A DNA stretch of 64,000 nucleotides from Aulostomus chinensis (Eukaryota; Chordata; Actinopteri; Syngnathiformes; Aulostomidae). Positions 15,269 through 28,659 of the stretch are shown in pieces; the first letter of the stretch is position 1; the number at the start of each line of letters is the position of its first letter. The stretch lies in contig JBBMOA010000013.1 of assembly GCA_037954235.1 (NCBI GenBank), positions 17,191,501 through 17,255,500 on the forward strand, read 5' to 3'. A model generated the notes under the pieces. That model saw only the letters and a list, made by a program, of their open reading frames with translations, was not told the DNA's origin and did not search any database. The position numbers and the translations under genes are program-made.

Positions 15269-18177
15269 AGATGCCTGTATCTAATATAATAGGAAAAAAA
15301 GAAGGAAATAAAAAAATTCAGTTTGAATGCATCACATTTTCAAGAGAAAAGAGCGTCTACTTTTGTGCCAGCGCGTGCTTCCGCACGAATAAATGCTATG
15401 TGAAGACCATGGTTTTGCTGTTTATTTCTGCTAAAAAAGCTAAAAGAATTTAACAATTTGAACCGTTTGTTGCAAGAGGTCCGAGCTGCAGAGCTGCTGG
15501 AGCAGTCATACGGACTCTTCTTTGCTCAACCTGCTGAGGTGGGTAAATAATAAATGTTTTGAGTAGCTCCTTACCAGCTAGTTTGGTATGTATAGAAGGA
15601 GTTTGAACAGACACGCTCTCAGTCAGATATGGCGGTGTGATGTACGACGCATACCGCCTGTCATTTTCACACCTCTGGCTGAAATGTTTTCAATTAATTA
15701 GTCAAGCCTGTGGTTTTTCCTGCAGGTTTATTCATGAGGTTACATAACAATTTCAACTAAGTGCACTATCTACAGGGTGTGAAGTCAAGGCATAAGGGGC
15801 AAGTGTGTGTGTATGTGTGTGAAGCCTGTGTGTGTATGGTATTAATAACATTTGCAGGACACAGATGTCTGCTACATAAGAAAATAGATTTGTATGGAAG
15901 TGTTAAAAATTCAAACATATTAATTTCATGCATTTCCAAAAATCTCTTTTTTTTTTTACATGATTATATTTTATTCTGTTTAGGTATAAATGCACTGGTT
16001 CATACAGGAGTTTTTGAATTTCTTTCAGTTCTGCAATGATCATCAATGTTTTCAAGTATTCATCATGTATGCAAACAAAATGGTGTATAAAGATCAGAGC
16101 GGCGAGAGTCTGTTGACACACAGTCACAGAGACATGGAACCCTTTATCCAGACTTTTATTGCACCAATAAACTGCACTGTGATAACATGATGCAATACCG
16201 GTGCCTGTGACTTCACATGGTTTACTAGCCTAGAAAGGATCCAATCTAAAAAAAATATAGATACAGTCCATATAAGAGACAGGATGTTCTCTACAAGGTT
16301 TTGAAAGACCAACTCTATCATACATTATTGTGGGAAACCTCCAGGAGTCATCTTCCTTGTCAGTGTAAATAACACCTATAGCCTAAAGCTGCAAGTAGAA
16401 GATGAATACGTAGCCGCCTTGCAAATATGTCTGTGTGTGGTAGAGAGAGAGTATTTGAACAGAAAGTTCTTTTTCCACTCTTTTTTTGAGTGAACTTCCA
16501 GTTCAATGAGTGGAACCTTCCTTGCAGCGCAGCACAGCCACACCTCACTTTTGTTTTTTGTTGTTGTTTTATTTTTTTAATGCAAACGGAGCAGGATTTT
16601 CCAACTTTATTTAAAAAAAAAACAAAAACACACAGCTGTTATGCACTTTGCAATGCGCAAGTGAATGTGTACACAAGTTTCTTTCTGACACACGCACACC
16701 AGAGGTGAAGGTCAGGTCTGTGCCACACAAGGTGACCTTTGGGTAACCTTTCTGCATGAATAACCGTAGCGCTACCCTCAGCGCACGCTATGGTAGGTGG
16801 CATATGTGCATGTTTGGTTGCATGTGCTTGAGTCTGGTAAATTCATGTGTGGAAATGCAACTTGCAACCAGTTTATTTTTAATGTGCTTGAGCGTGTTTG
16901 TGTCCCCCCCCCCCCCCTTCCTCCACACCACAAGCACGATATCTCCCACTTATCTACTGGGCAACACACCAGGGCGAGACCTCTGAATTCAATCCAAGTT
17001 ATATTTATGCTCTCAAATTTACCGTATGCAACTGCGGCTTGAACGATGCCAAGGCTAAGGCTGCATTTGAAGAGGTGCTGAACATTGTGATCCGAGAGAT
17101 GACTCAAACACAGCCTAATTAGGTAATGATACTAAATGTATCTGATGTAACATGCCCGCAAAGGAGACACGATGAATCTGCACCAAAACACACATTCTCC
17201 ACACGCTCTTCTTTCTGTAAATAACATTTGTTATTCAAATCGCACTCCAGTCATAAGTCAACACGGATTTCGCTCCTGTGGTGTTGAACTCTTTCTTTAG
17301 CTCAGTGATAGATAGCTGTTTGGGGATGTTGTATTTCAATACTTGGAGGTGAATGTACAATATGTGCTTCTTGCATGAGGCTTAACGTCTTTCTCTCTCT
17401 ATCTATCGCTCTCCCTCTCTCTCCTCAGAAAGCTGTCAAACTCACTATCCTGTGGCTGTCTGTGTCTCACACTTCGCTCCCGCTAATGCTATCTGTCTGG
17501 TCTGTCAGTCACTTGAAGCCAGAAACAGCTGAGAATGTTGTTTGCTGATGTGTCTCCCCTCTGCAAATCGACACCTAGAAGCTTGAAAGCTCGCCGACAC
17601 CACTTAATGACAGATGATTTACTGACCAAAAGGGCCTGTGGACATACATATATGTTTATGATGGATAAATACGCATTAGCAATCCAAACTTTTCAACTTT
17701 TACAAGTATGTGCTGTAGTTGTCGTGCAGTTTTTGTCCTTCCAATCGTGTTTGAGGCCATATTTTTTTCTTAAATTGGTTCACATATTTCACCAAAACAA
17801 CACCTTGCATCATGTTGTCTTCATTATTCACTTCATGATACTGTACATATACATGTCATAAAGGGCAAAAAGCTTTGAGTGGTGAATGTAAGGTGTGCCC
17901 CCCCCCCCATGATGAAGTCATCACCTGCTCAACTGACACTAATTCTATAATGTAAATGTGTGCGTTATCACTCAGCACGTTAAATGTCAGCTGCGCGATT
18001 TGGAGTAACATGCGAAACACGGAGTGTGTAAAGGTTTCATATGTGTTAGGTGGTTGAGGTTCAGTGTGTTAATTTTGTGTGGCTGGCAGTAAAATGTGTC
18101 ATGTAATAAACTTGAAGTGTGAAGTGCTAAGTTGAAACACATTCATTTCACTGAAATATGGCAAGTTCACAGTGTGC

Positions 18178-18181
<4 letters not shown>

Positions 18182-18217
<36 letters not shown>
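18182..18217. repeat. (TG)n microsatellite
   Basis: TG tract of about 36 bp. Confidence 0.95.
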
Positions 18218-18219
<2 letters not shown>

Positions 18220-21200
18220 CAGCCGTATAGTAGAAAGAGTGATAGCGAATGTAGGAGCAGATGGATCGTTGCTCAACTCAATGAATCACCATTCAAACAT
18301 ATATGTCACAACTTGAGACAGTAATCTCAAGTTGTTTAAAGCTTTTTTGCACATTTTTGATGTCAAATACATAACCAGCTTCGACAGCGGTGCATTTCTC
18401 CCAACCTTATCTGTAATAAATTCAGTCTGTAAATGGAGAAGCATTCGCCGCACTCATTCATCTCATATTACTGACAGAAGTTTGTCATTTTCCATTTTTC
18501 TCCCTGTTGAAAGGAGCTACATCCATGAATCACTGTTAAATATCACATTCAGAAGCTCAAAGTGATGCATTTTCTGCTCGTCCTTCTGCGGATATTAAAC
18601 TTTATTAGAGGCCTAAATGCAAAATTCAGTAAAAAAGCAGAATCGAGCTATTTAAAGCTCTCACTCAGAGCAAAACTTCGCTGTAAAATACCAATAATTC
18701 ACGAAAGGCAAAGCTTGTTTGTCACCTTATGATTTACAAGCAAATCAAACACTTGATGCAGGTAGAATATTTTGATGTGTATATATATTTACGTCACGGA
18801 TACACATTTCCACCCCACCAACTCGCACTAAACAAATAACTCCAGTCCTCCCACACGCAGCTGAATTTTCAATTTCATTGACTTTATTAGGTTTGCCTTT
18901 TCATTCTTCCAAGAAGCTGAGGAATAAACGCTATGTAATGTAATTTAATGTATCTTTCTCAGATCTGACATGTACCTGGTTCTCAAATCAAGATTGATGA
19001 CTTAATTTAATTTCAAGCTTTCTTGGTTATTGTTTTTTATTTTTTTACACCATCGTATTAGAATCTCTTTATGAACGTATGTAATGGCAGTAAAATTAGA
19101 CCTCCCAAGTTCGGTGAACATCATTTTTGCATGATCCTGCTAACCGACAGAAGGATAATCAAACATCACCTCCTGAGCATGTTAATAAAAAAACAATTCG
19201 GAAAGCAACAGAAAAGTTCAGCTGATCTAAAGTGTGTTTTAAGAAAATAATACAAATACAGGTATTAAGATCCCGATCCATCATAGAGCCACACAGCTGG
19301 GGACAGGTTAAACAGCTATAAAGCAACTCCCATTAAGTTCACAACGCTGGAAAACCGCAGGAAGGTAATAAAGTGTCAGGGAACACGCTGTTCCACCATC
19401 GGTACGGAGCCCAGAGGAGTTGGGCCTCCTGTCGTTTGCATGTAAAGCAGGGACAGGTGTGAAGAGAAAGGACGCTCCGGGCTCGCTCCAGCTCACCCGT
19501 ACGCACAGGGCATTTATGGGATTTCATTACGTAATTTATAAGAATATAATGTGTATAAAGGACTGAGAAACAAAATCATTCATTTTAATAGAACAAGCAA
19601 TCCTCATCTTCCAAGCAGAGTTCCACAGCACACGACAAACGCCAGAAGAGCAATGTGCTCGTCCTTCGTTTAAACTGCATTTTACCGTTTTAGATACAAC
19701 TCGTAGGACTGGGTGCAAGATGGAGGTCCCTGTCTGGAAAAAAAAACAACCTCTCCAACGACCAATTATATAATATTCAAATGATTGTTAGTTTGTTTTA
19801 GAGTGTAAATATTTGAGTTTCAGAAACAAGAAAAGAACAGGTTACATCATGAAATATTACGAAAAAAATAATTCAGATACTCTTTTTTTTTTTTGGATAC
19901 TACAATTACGACTGCTACAACTCTTCATGATTATGACAATAAGAAGAGGAAGGAGACGAGAAGAAAGCAGACGGAGGAATCATAACAACCTAAAGTACAT
20001 CAGCTAATACTGACAGACGTGTGAGCTAATGACGGCAAGTGTCTGCTTCACTCATGGCCTCAGACCAGATTAAATGTTACATAAAGCCGTCTCATTCCAC
20101 ATTGTTTGCGAAGAGATGTCAAACAGAACGTTGTGTTAAGTTTTCAAATCACCTTTTGACACCTCCGTGGCTCCGCCCATTTTGCAGTTTAACGTGCCAA
20201 CCTGTCAGACACACCTAAGAGAAGGCAGTAAAGTCAAATGTTTGGGTTCAGCACTGTCTGTTGGGTTCACATAACAAAAGGGCAGGTCAGAAATAATCAC
20301 TTTTGAAACTTGTTTCGGCAAGGTGCATTGAGAAATAAGGTTCTCTCTAAGGGAGGAACATTTGCTGAGTACTTGGGTTCTGCTTTCCACAACTTTCACT
20401 TATGTCACGCAAAGACCTCGATGTGGTAACTAAAGACAGCAAACTGGGGGGTTGAGAAAGGCCATGAGAAAGATGGGATCTACAGATGATGTGAGAAACT
20501 AGTTCGTATTCTATAGGGATTTTCCTGTGAGCGTAACAAATATTCCCGGGAAACCAGATTGTGTGAATATTCTATTTGCTTCTCACCGTGTCAACCGCGC
20601 ATGCTTTTCAGCAACGGCACAGACTGTTCTAACTGACATTCCACAGATGTTTTCATAATCAGAAAGGAAAATGTGTGACTGTGACAAAGACTGATGACGA
20701 TAATATTCTGTCTGCTACTTGTTTTGAATCCTACAATGGAACATTTTCTGTCTCAAAAAGGGAGCAAGTATTTATCAGCAAGAAAAAAAAAAAAAAAGTA
20801 CGTTTTATATCTACATCCAAGTCCCGGTTGGAAAAAAACCCTGGAACACGATGGAAACTGTAGAGACGTGTGTTGAGCTGACACCTGTTTGCTTCGGCGT
20901 TTAATAAACCGCTGATACTCTGACGTCTGAAACTTCACTCGCATCTTTTTCAAAGCCCCTTGGATGAGTCACAGCAGTAAATGAGGGCATAATTAATAAC
21001 GCCAACAGCACTGTTCAGTAGGTTACTGGAGCACATGTCATTACTTACATACTTTGCTTTTCCAGGGTCAACAAATTAAAAGCAGTAGCACCACCTTCTT
21101 TTATAAAATATTTTGACATGGCAATGTGTTTCCAGTTATTCTCGACACGGATACATCCATATGTGCAGTAAATGTAATGTGGTCCAGGCTCACCCGACAG

Positions 21201-22048
21201 GGTTCCTTGACACCGTATCCAAAAAAATGCATTCAAGTGTATCTGTAGTTAATAAGGAGTTTGACAGGTTGTCAGAGGTGCCTCAGCTAACTTAAAACAA
21301 AAATGAACTTGTAAAACTGTAATCAGGTCAGGCCGGCATGATTGAAACTACTGGAGAAAATAGATGTATCAGATACATACATCAAAGAAGTTGAAATTTA
21401 AAAAATGTGTTAAAGCGATACCTCACGAAAAAACTGTATTTCCCCTTTCAAGTACAAGGAGGTATCTTGAATTCAGGGTGATTTTTTTTCCCCTCTTGCA
21501 TCACTTCTTTGTGACACTAGATGAGAGGAAGAGCCAGCCACATCTATTTAGCTTGAAGCTAACACCACCACATAGCCACCAACCGCAAACAACAATGTCC
21601 AAACACATCCGTTTACTGTGTGCCCAGTAATCTGCAGCAGTTTGATTTGAGCTCAAAACAAACTTTTTAACTTTCCAGTTGGTAGCTCATTGTGACATCA
21701 CCAGGCGCCACCAGCTGACACATTCAGCTGGAGCCATTCACTAGCGCTTGGCCGCAGTAGGTCGGGACCGAGAGGTGGTGGTGTTTTTATTTTTCATTTT
21801 TAGTTTTCAACTTAAGATTGTGGACAAGTTACCATTTGGCTGAATGAAGACAGAGGAATTATATTATACCAGACAGTGCACTTAAGTGTTTGTAAAAAAC
21901 AGTTTAACTATTGTTTGTAGTTACTAGTTATAGGGCATCGTTAGCTTCAAGCTAATTAGGGCTTGTTCTGCATTTTAGAGCTACAAATAAGTGACATAGT
22001 AGTGACAAAAACATCTTTGTGAACACCACACAGAGATAGATAAAATCG

Positions 22049-22068
22049 TTATTATTATTATTATTATC
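22049..22068. repeat. (TTA)n microsatellite
   Basis: About six ATT units. Confidence 0.9.
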
Positions 22069-23196
22069 ATCACTATCTGTTTTTTGGTTTGTTTGTATGG
22101 TGTAAAAAAGCAAAATTAAAAATGTTTAAAAAAAATAGCCACGCCCTGTCTTATTCACCTCCCCCTGCTATGACAAGTATTTTAAAACCTTAATGACGAA
22201 ATGAATGCAAATAAAAGCTTACCTGAAAAATTACGCAGTGATCCAGCATGTAACTGCTAATTTCTCACTCCTTAACAGTGCATTCATTTGGGTGGCAAGT
22301 TTGAGCAAATACACCACACAAGGAGAAAATGTAGAACCAAGTGACATAACAAACACATCTGTTCAAACCCACTATTGTGTTTCCGTCCTGTTATTCGTCC
22401 TGGATTGACCTGACGTGGTTTTGTTTTTCCTGCCCTGCGTGTCTCCTCAAGCGCTCTCTCCTCCTCATATAGCCTCGTAAAAGCTCCGTCACCGCTTGAT
22501 GATTATGATCACCATCTGTTTTGATGTGCATGCCTTGGTCCTGACAAGACTTGTTGTGGTGGCCCAAATGGCTCCACCCCACAAAACATAAAAAAGAGAG
22601 ACTATTCTTAGATTTAGGTACATTGTGTTGTTGCTGTCAGGGAATTCAAAGTTTCAAAGTGTAGTTTCACTGAAGCCTGCAATCAAAATACATCGCGCTT
22701 ATCAACTGATGCTGCCTCTTGTGCAACGGATCTATGAAATATAATGAAAACGAATGATAAAATTTTATTACATTATAAGCAACAAAAGGAGGCGTTATTT
22801 ATCATTTCACAAGGCTGGAGGGGATCCGGTCTAGCAGCTTTTTAGAACACAAATCTATACTCAAGGTTGTCTGGAGTTCATGGCCAGTTACTGTTTACAT
22901 CCTAAGCTTTCTTCAGCCTGCCCACATCTTTCCTCCAAAAGTAGAAGAGAGGCTGTAGGATGTTTACCACTCAAAGACTAAACCACAATGGAGGCAAGGG
23001 GAGTTGTGCAACCCAAAAAATAAACCCATATTTGTGCGAGTAAGTAATTTGACTGTGAAAATACTGTGGTAAACTGTTCAATAAATTCATTGAAATGTTG
23101 TGCTGTGTTTTTGTATTTGGTTTAGAGAAATCTCAGCAAACCGCCCCACAAGCTCCTGCTTTTGAATTTTTATTGGTTTTGTCAGAGATGTTAACA

Positions 23197-23567
23197 ATCC
23201 ATCCATCCATTTTCTTCCGCTTATCCTGTCAAGGGTTGCGGGGGGGTGCAGCCTATCTTAGCAGCTTTCGGGCGAGAGGCGGGGTTCACCCTGGACAGGT
23301 CACCAGTCCATCACAGGACCAACACATAGAGACAGACAACCATTCACACTCACAGCCACACCTACGGTCAATTTAGAGTATCAATCAGCCTCGTCCCCTC
23401 TTGATGTCTTTGGACTGTGGGAGGAAGCTGGAGTACCAGAGAGAACCCACACAGGAACAGGGAGAACATGGAGACTCACACAGAAAGATCCGTGCCCAAG
23501 CCGGGGCTCAAACCCGGAACCTTCTTGCTTGAGGCGACAGTGCTGACCACTGCACCACCGTGCCGCC
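23197..23567 (-). mobile_element. tRNA-derived SINE, full length, minus orientation
   Basis: The head at the right end (rev. comp. GGCGGCACGGTGGTGCAGTG) carries an RNA polymerase III A box TGGTGCAGTGG (23547-23557) and a B box GGTTTGAGCC (23505-23514), 30-40 nt apart as in a tRNA. The body includes the familiar fish stretch around TTTGGACTGTGGGAGGAAG, and the left end is an (ATCC)n tail. Flanking direct repeats agatgttaacaa (23186-23197) and agatgttcacaa (23568-23579) are a target-site duplication with one mismatch, which proves retroposition. The open frames over it are chance. Confidence 0.85.
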
Positions 23568-25360
23568 AGATGTTCACAATAAGTAAATTAAATCGTGCCC
23601 TTTTCTATGTTTACTACAACAACACAACTCTTGTGTGTACACTTGACGTGCGCCCACAGACGTGAGAGAACATAGAGTCACAAGGATACACAATGAAGTC
23701 TGTTGGTTTAAGTGTGTTACACCAAACCACGGTGTCCTGTTTTAGCATCCACATGGTGATTGTGAGTTTCTTTTAGTTTATGATTATTTTACGGGAATTC
23801 TGTATTGTCATTTACAATATTATAAAAGTTATACTTAGGTTTATTTATTTAAATCAATTTTAAGTGTATTTCCAAAAGTAATATAATCTTGATATTTATT
23901 AGAGTTGTTTGTATTTTTTATTGGTGAGAACGGCTTTTATATGTTTTTTTGTCAATGAATGAGCTTCTCATGTGTTCAATGGTCCAAAAGACAGTCTTGT
24001 GATTGATGATCAGCATTAAACAGAGAAAGAAGATTAAGAATTTTTTTTTTTTTTTAAATGTGCATGTTATGCAACCAAGTCTCCTCTGACCTTGCATGTG
24101 TCACATGTTAGTGAGGGTCTGAAAGGCTCTAATTTATGTGCAGGCTCTTGCTGTGCGGCCGTGCCATGAACGCGGCTATAACCGTAAATCCGAAACCCTT
24201 GACTCTTGACCTTTTGTCTTTATGAATAAGATGTCCAAAGCAGACCACATTCCTTAAGTGGCTTTGATCAGTTGAGATATCAACACACTTGCAGAAGCCA
24301 ACACCTACTGTATAATCCATTGGGTATTGTTTTACTCAGCCGCCTGTCTTGCGCAGCTTCTTTAAAAAGACTGCTGATAGACATTTTATTTGCATATAAT
24401 CGTCATGGTGACGTCACAGGAAAAGTTTGCTCCAGCGTCCAAGATTCTAAAGTATTATGTTTCACGAGCCATTGAGAGAAAAAAAACATCAGGTTTTAAT
24501 TTTAATTGCTAAACAGACAGACAGGAGCTATATTTAGCCAATGTGACAGAAGGCAGCTATAAAACACATCAGGTCAGGCTTTTCAACACGTCCTCCCTCC
24601 CTCAAATGTAATAGACAACTTTGCTTAAGGTTTCCAAAAAAAAAAAGAAAAATTCCAGGAACTCGACCCATGTGACCCAAGAGAACACAACACAAACTCA
24701 CATGGGTTCACTCGGTTCACAAGGAGGGATGCCACAGATCCAGTGAAGAGGTCTCAAAATATCTAGCAGCTGTGGAATTTAGAATTTAAAAAATCTGATT
24801 TGAAAAAAGCGAGTCATTATTTTTTTCACAAAATCATGGCAGGGGGAGATTGTTTAGTCGGAGGTGCACAAGTTCTATAATCCGAATCCTCCACAGACAG
24901 AGGCAGTGTGAGACTGTTTTGATGCGCTAAAATAATGCCGCTCGTGTCAACCCTTAGCCTTTTACTCTTTATTCCATGGTGTTTTACAGTGGATACAGTA
25001 ACAACGCACACATGCAGCTGTTTCTAGCACAGAGGATTAGCCCCCCAAAAATAAAATAAAAATACATAAATATACACAAACTGGATAAAATGCATGAAAA
25101 TTACACATTTAAAACAGGTCATCAAGTCTGCAATAAACTGAAACCAGCATTTTAGACCTGAAAGGCACAAGATTCGTTGCATAACATGGGCGTAGCGCCG
25201 TTAGCTGGAGTCAATTATCACTGTAAGCGATTAGTGCAGCCACACTGCTGTCCTTGTGTGATGCGTCTATTTTTTTCGTGGCATCGAGTTACTGCGCAGC
25301 CCTCCAGGCATTTAGGATTCTTCATGATGTCCAGAAATATGAACACACATGTACAGTATA

Positions 25361-25739
25361 GGCGGCACGGTGGTGCAGTGGTCAGCACTGCCGCCACACA
25401 GCAAGAAGGATCTGGGTTTGAGTCCCAGCTCCAGCACGGGATCTTTCTGTGTGAGTCTCCATGTTCTCCCTGTTCCTGTGTGGGTTCTCTCTGGTACTCC
25501 AGCTTCCTCCCTCAGTCCAAAGACATCAAGAGAGGACGAGGCTGATTGATACTCTAAATTGACCGTAGGTGTGACTGTGAGTGTGAATGGTTGTCTGTCT
25601 ATGACCTGTCCAGGCTGAACCCCCCGCCTCTCACCCGAAAGCTTCTGGGATAGGCTCCAGCCCCCCCCCCCCCCCCCCCCGTGACCCTTAACAGGATAAG
25701 CTGAAGAAAATGGATGGATGGATGGATTGATGGATGGGT
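25361..25739 (+). mobile_element. tRNA-derived SINE, full length, plus orientation
   Basis: Same family as the copy at 23197-23567 but inverted. A box TGGTGCAGTGG at 25371-25381, B box GGTTTGAGTCC at 25415-25425, the same body, an internal run of about 18 C (near 25663-25680) and a (GGAT)n tail at 25711-25737. No clear target-site duplication was found. The 161-aa minus-strand frame and the 122-aa plus-strand frame here are SINE sequence, not genes. Confidence 0.85.
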
Positions 25740-28659
25740 ATCTACAGCCAAAAACAGAGCCAGTGTAGCTGGTTAGCTGATGGACTGCATCACACACGTC
25801 GCTAATGTGGCTTTACGTCATCATTAACTTATGTATTGTGTTGTTGTTTTTCTGTCATCGAAATGAATCACTTCTTCACTGACATGTTCACAAATGGGGG
25901 GCAACTTGCAGTAGCTAATATTACATGTTTTGTCCCTGAAGCTAGAAAACAGTTGATTTTGTGTGTGTGTGTTATATAACCAGCAGTCTTCAAAAATTTG
26001 CATCTCTTTTGAGCTATTTGTTTTTAGGGAAAGCATACCGACTCCGAGTTCATATTGAAGGGAAACATAATCTTCAGAACTATTCTACACAGAGTCGGAC
26101 ATTTGTTTTCATTCGGGTCTAACTTTAACTTCAACGCAATAAACACACTGACATTTGCAAGGACACACAAGTTGTATATGTCTGCATGAAAAGTACAAAG
26201 CATCGGACTAAATTATTGCCCTGCATGCAAACCTAACCACACCAAATCAGAGCGCCCCAGAATTTCCATCTGAAACAGATGTGTGTATTTTTTTTTTGTT
26301 GCGTTGCATAACACTACTAATCCAATGCAAACTCTTCTGGTGTGTGCAACAAAGCTCCAATCAAACATCTAATTCCATACCTAGGGCATTTCCCACACTT
26401 CTAGTGGGATTACTTTTGCCACCGCTTTGATCTTCTGTGTCTTTTTTAGACAAGAATGGACAAATGTGAACACGTCCTTCACCTATCATAACCACGGTAT
26501 GTTTTAAACTTGCTGTGGGTAAATGATAAACAGAAAAAAAATGTGTTTGAAATTGGGTTATGTAATGTGGAAATCTTGGTCAGCAGCAGTCTAATGGCTC
26601 ACATATTTTGTTCCCCTTTCCTACCTTCTCATTTATGGAAAAAGATGCATGTCAGTGAGGTACAAGAGCAGTGAATACAGGTATGAATCATTTCACGTAC
26701 TGGTGAAGAATTTAGATTCGCTGTCTCTTATTTCGGGGTACCAAATAAAACCTCATCCATTTGGGTGATGAGCTAAAGGAACCAGTAACCAAAAAAGACG
26801 AATGGAACTGCATGTTGTTGTCAAAAAGACAAATATGATCCTCTGGAGTAATTCCTAATTTGTCAAAGCGCAACTGTGGAGAAAAAAAAAAGCCCACAAG
26901 TGAGTTTAGAACATTGTGTGACTAAAGCGCCCCAACTCAGAACGAAGCACTAAGCCAAAACCTTAATTGTCTTCAGATTTGTTGTGAGCATCCGGGGTCT
27001 GTAGCATCTGTGCGCTAGCTGTTTGAGGCTAAGTTAGCTGTTTGCATAAGTAGCCTTGAGCTCCAGTGCCACTTCTGTGCAGCCGCTCTTTGCACTGGCA
27101 TGCACAAGAATCTGTATTAGATAAATAGGGACTGTAATGACTTGGAATGTCCTCACTGCTCATCCATCCTGCTGCTAATTGAACGCAGAATGCATCTCAG
27201 AACGGGTCCATTGATCAAGAACATTTGTGTTTTTATCACAACACAGCACAAGAGGCTGTGTTTCACTTGTAAATGTCAGCAATAGGAAAGACATTGTGTT
27301 CACCGGTTTGCTATTTGAGCTGCGGTGGTGGTTCTGTTTCAAAGGCGAGCCTTTCTGTTCTCAGCAATGGATGGATGTGAGCCTGGTCTACGTACCAGGA
27401 AAGCCACAACATATCTAGTTACACAGAGCCCAAACTGACTGGCTGCCAATCTGTCTGAAGGGAAATGCTACTAGGACAAACTGTTTTGGTTTTTTTTCAC
27501 TCTGGCAGAATCCAGTGCACTGGAAACAGCTATTATTACTTCACTGTGATTAGTGGTTACCCTGTTTTTCAGTGGGGGGGGGGGGGGGGGGATTTTTTTT
27601 CCCCCTAAAACTCTCAATAGACTGAGATTCATCTCCTAAGTTAGGAGTAAATAAGCATCCCATATTTGTAGTAAGCACCTCGTGGCTCGCTGCATTGTTG
27701 TGTAGCATTTAACCAATCACATGCTGTTGTCAAACTGACCTAAAAAACACACACACACACGGCTCACAATGATGCACGTTGTTGCATGCATGATAAAATG
27801 TTGTCAGGGAGTCGAGCCAACTTCTCAGAATGTCAAGCTTGTTTCGCTGCTTCCTCAGAAACTTAAATGATCGAGTTTTCAGACCACAAGATGAAATCAT
27901 CACGGTGTTGGAAAAAAAAATATAGACATATTAATACATTTTTATATCTGCATAGAAGACGTAACATTCAAAACAGTGTGAAGAGACGTTTAAAAACCTT
28001 CCTGTGACTACAAGGTATGAGTATGTGAAGCTTTGAGGAACATTCAGCACCTACATTATTATGTATTGGTTAAAAATAATGGCTGAATGTTTTGAAAAAT
28101 ATATCTAATTGAAGTACTTCTGATGTATATTTATGTTTTTTTTATGTGTTCACAGTATTAGGCTGGTGTGAAATATTCTGTGAGTTTTGCAGGAATCTGC
28201 AGCAAACAGATGTTTTCTTAGTATGTTTTTGAAGAAACTGCACGCTGCAGCATCACAATACTACATTTAAAATCCTAAGGTCTGATCTCGAAGGACACAC
28301 GTTGTCATAGTTAGGCCTGAAGCGAATGATTGCTTTCATCATCCATTAATTCACGAGGCCATTAGTCAAACTGCTTCCTTCCTTCCAGAAAACTTAATAA
28401 ATCTTGAGATGCACGAGTCTGGAACCAGTGAATAGTTGGTGATTCATTTTCTTATGATTGACTAATTGATTGTTTGCAGCTAAAGTCGTAATATTGTAAC
28501 ATTAAACACTTAATAAGAGTCAACAGGTGTACATTTACTTCTTGTACTTGAACTTCAAAGTATTTGGCATCGTCTCATGTTTTGTGTCTCTGCGTCGTGC
28601 AGTACTGACTACGACCACGTGGGTTGCGGTAAAAAGAACAACAGCGTGTCGGCAGGTTG
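25740..28659. other. Intergenic between the SINE pair and the tsc22d3 3' end
   Basis: No coding features. It holds a G15 run near 27576-27591 and a one-mismatch GRE (AGGACAaacTGTTTT) at 27473-27487. Confidence 0.6.

Larger units (their letters stand above)
8192..23185. other. Intergenic, 3' flank of tsc22d3 (middle part)
   Basis: AT-rich non-coding sequence with homopolymer runs (C 9445-9460, T 15237-15260, C 16903-16918) and (TG)n at 18182. A GRE-like palindrome lies at 16456-16470, and a 16-bp inverted repeat has arms at 21548 and 21940. No gene is supported. Confidence 0.6.

Noticed and set aside
25312..25797. Minus-strand frame of 161 codons
   Set aside because: It lies almost wholly on the SINE at 25361-25739, including the poly-C run and GGAT tail.
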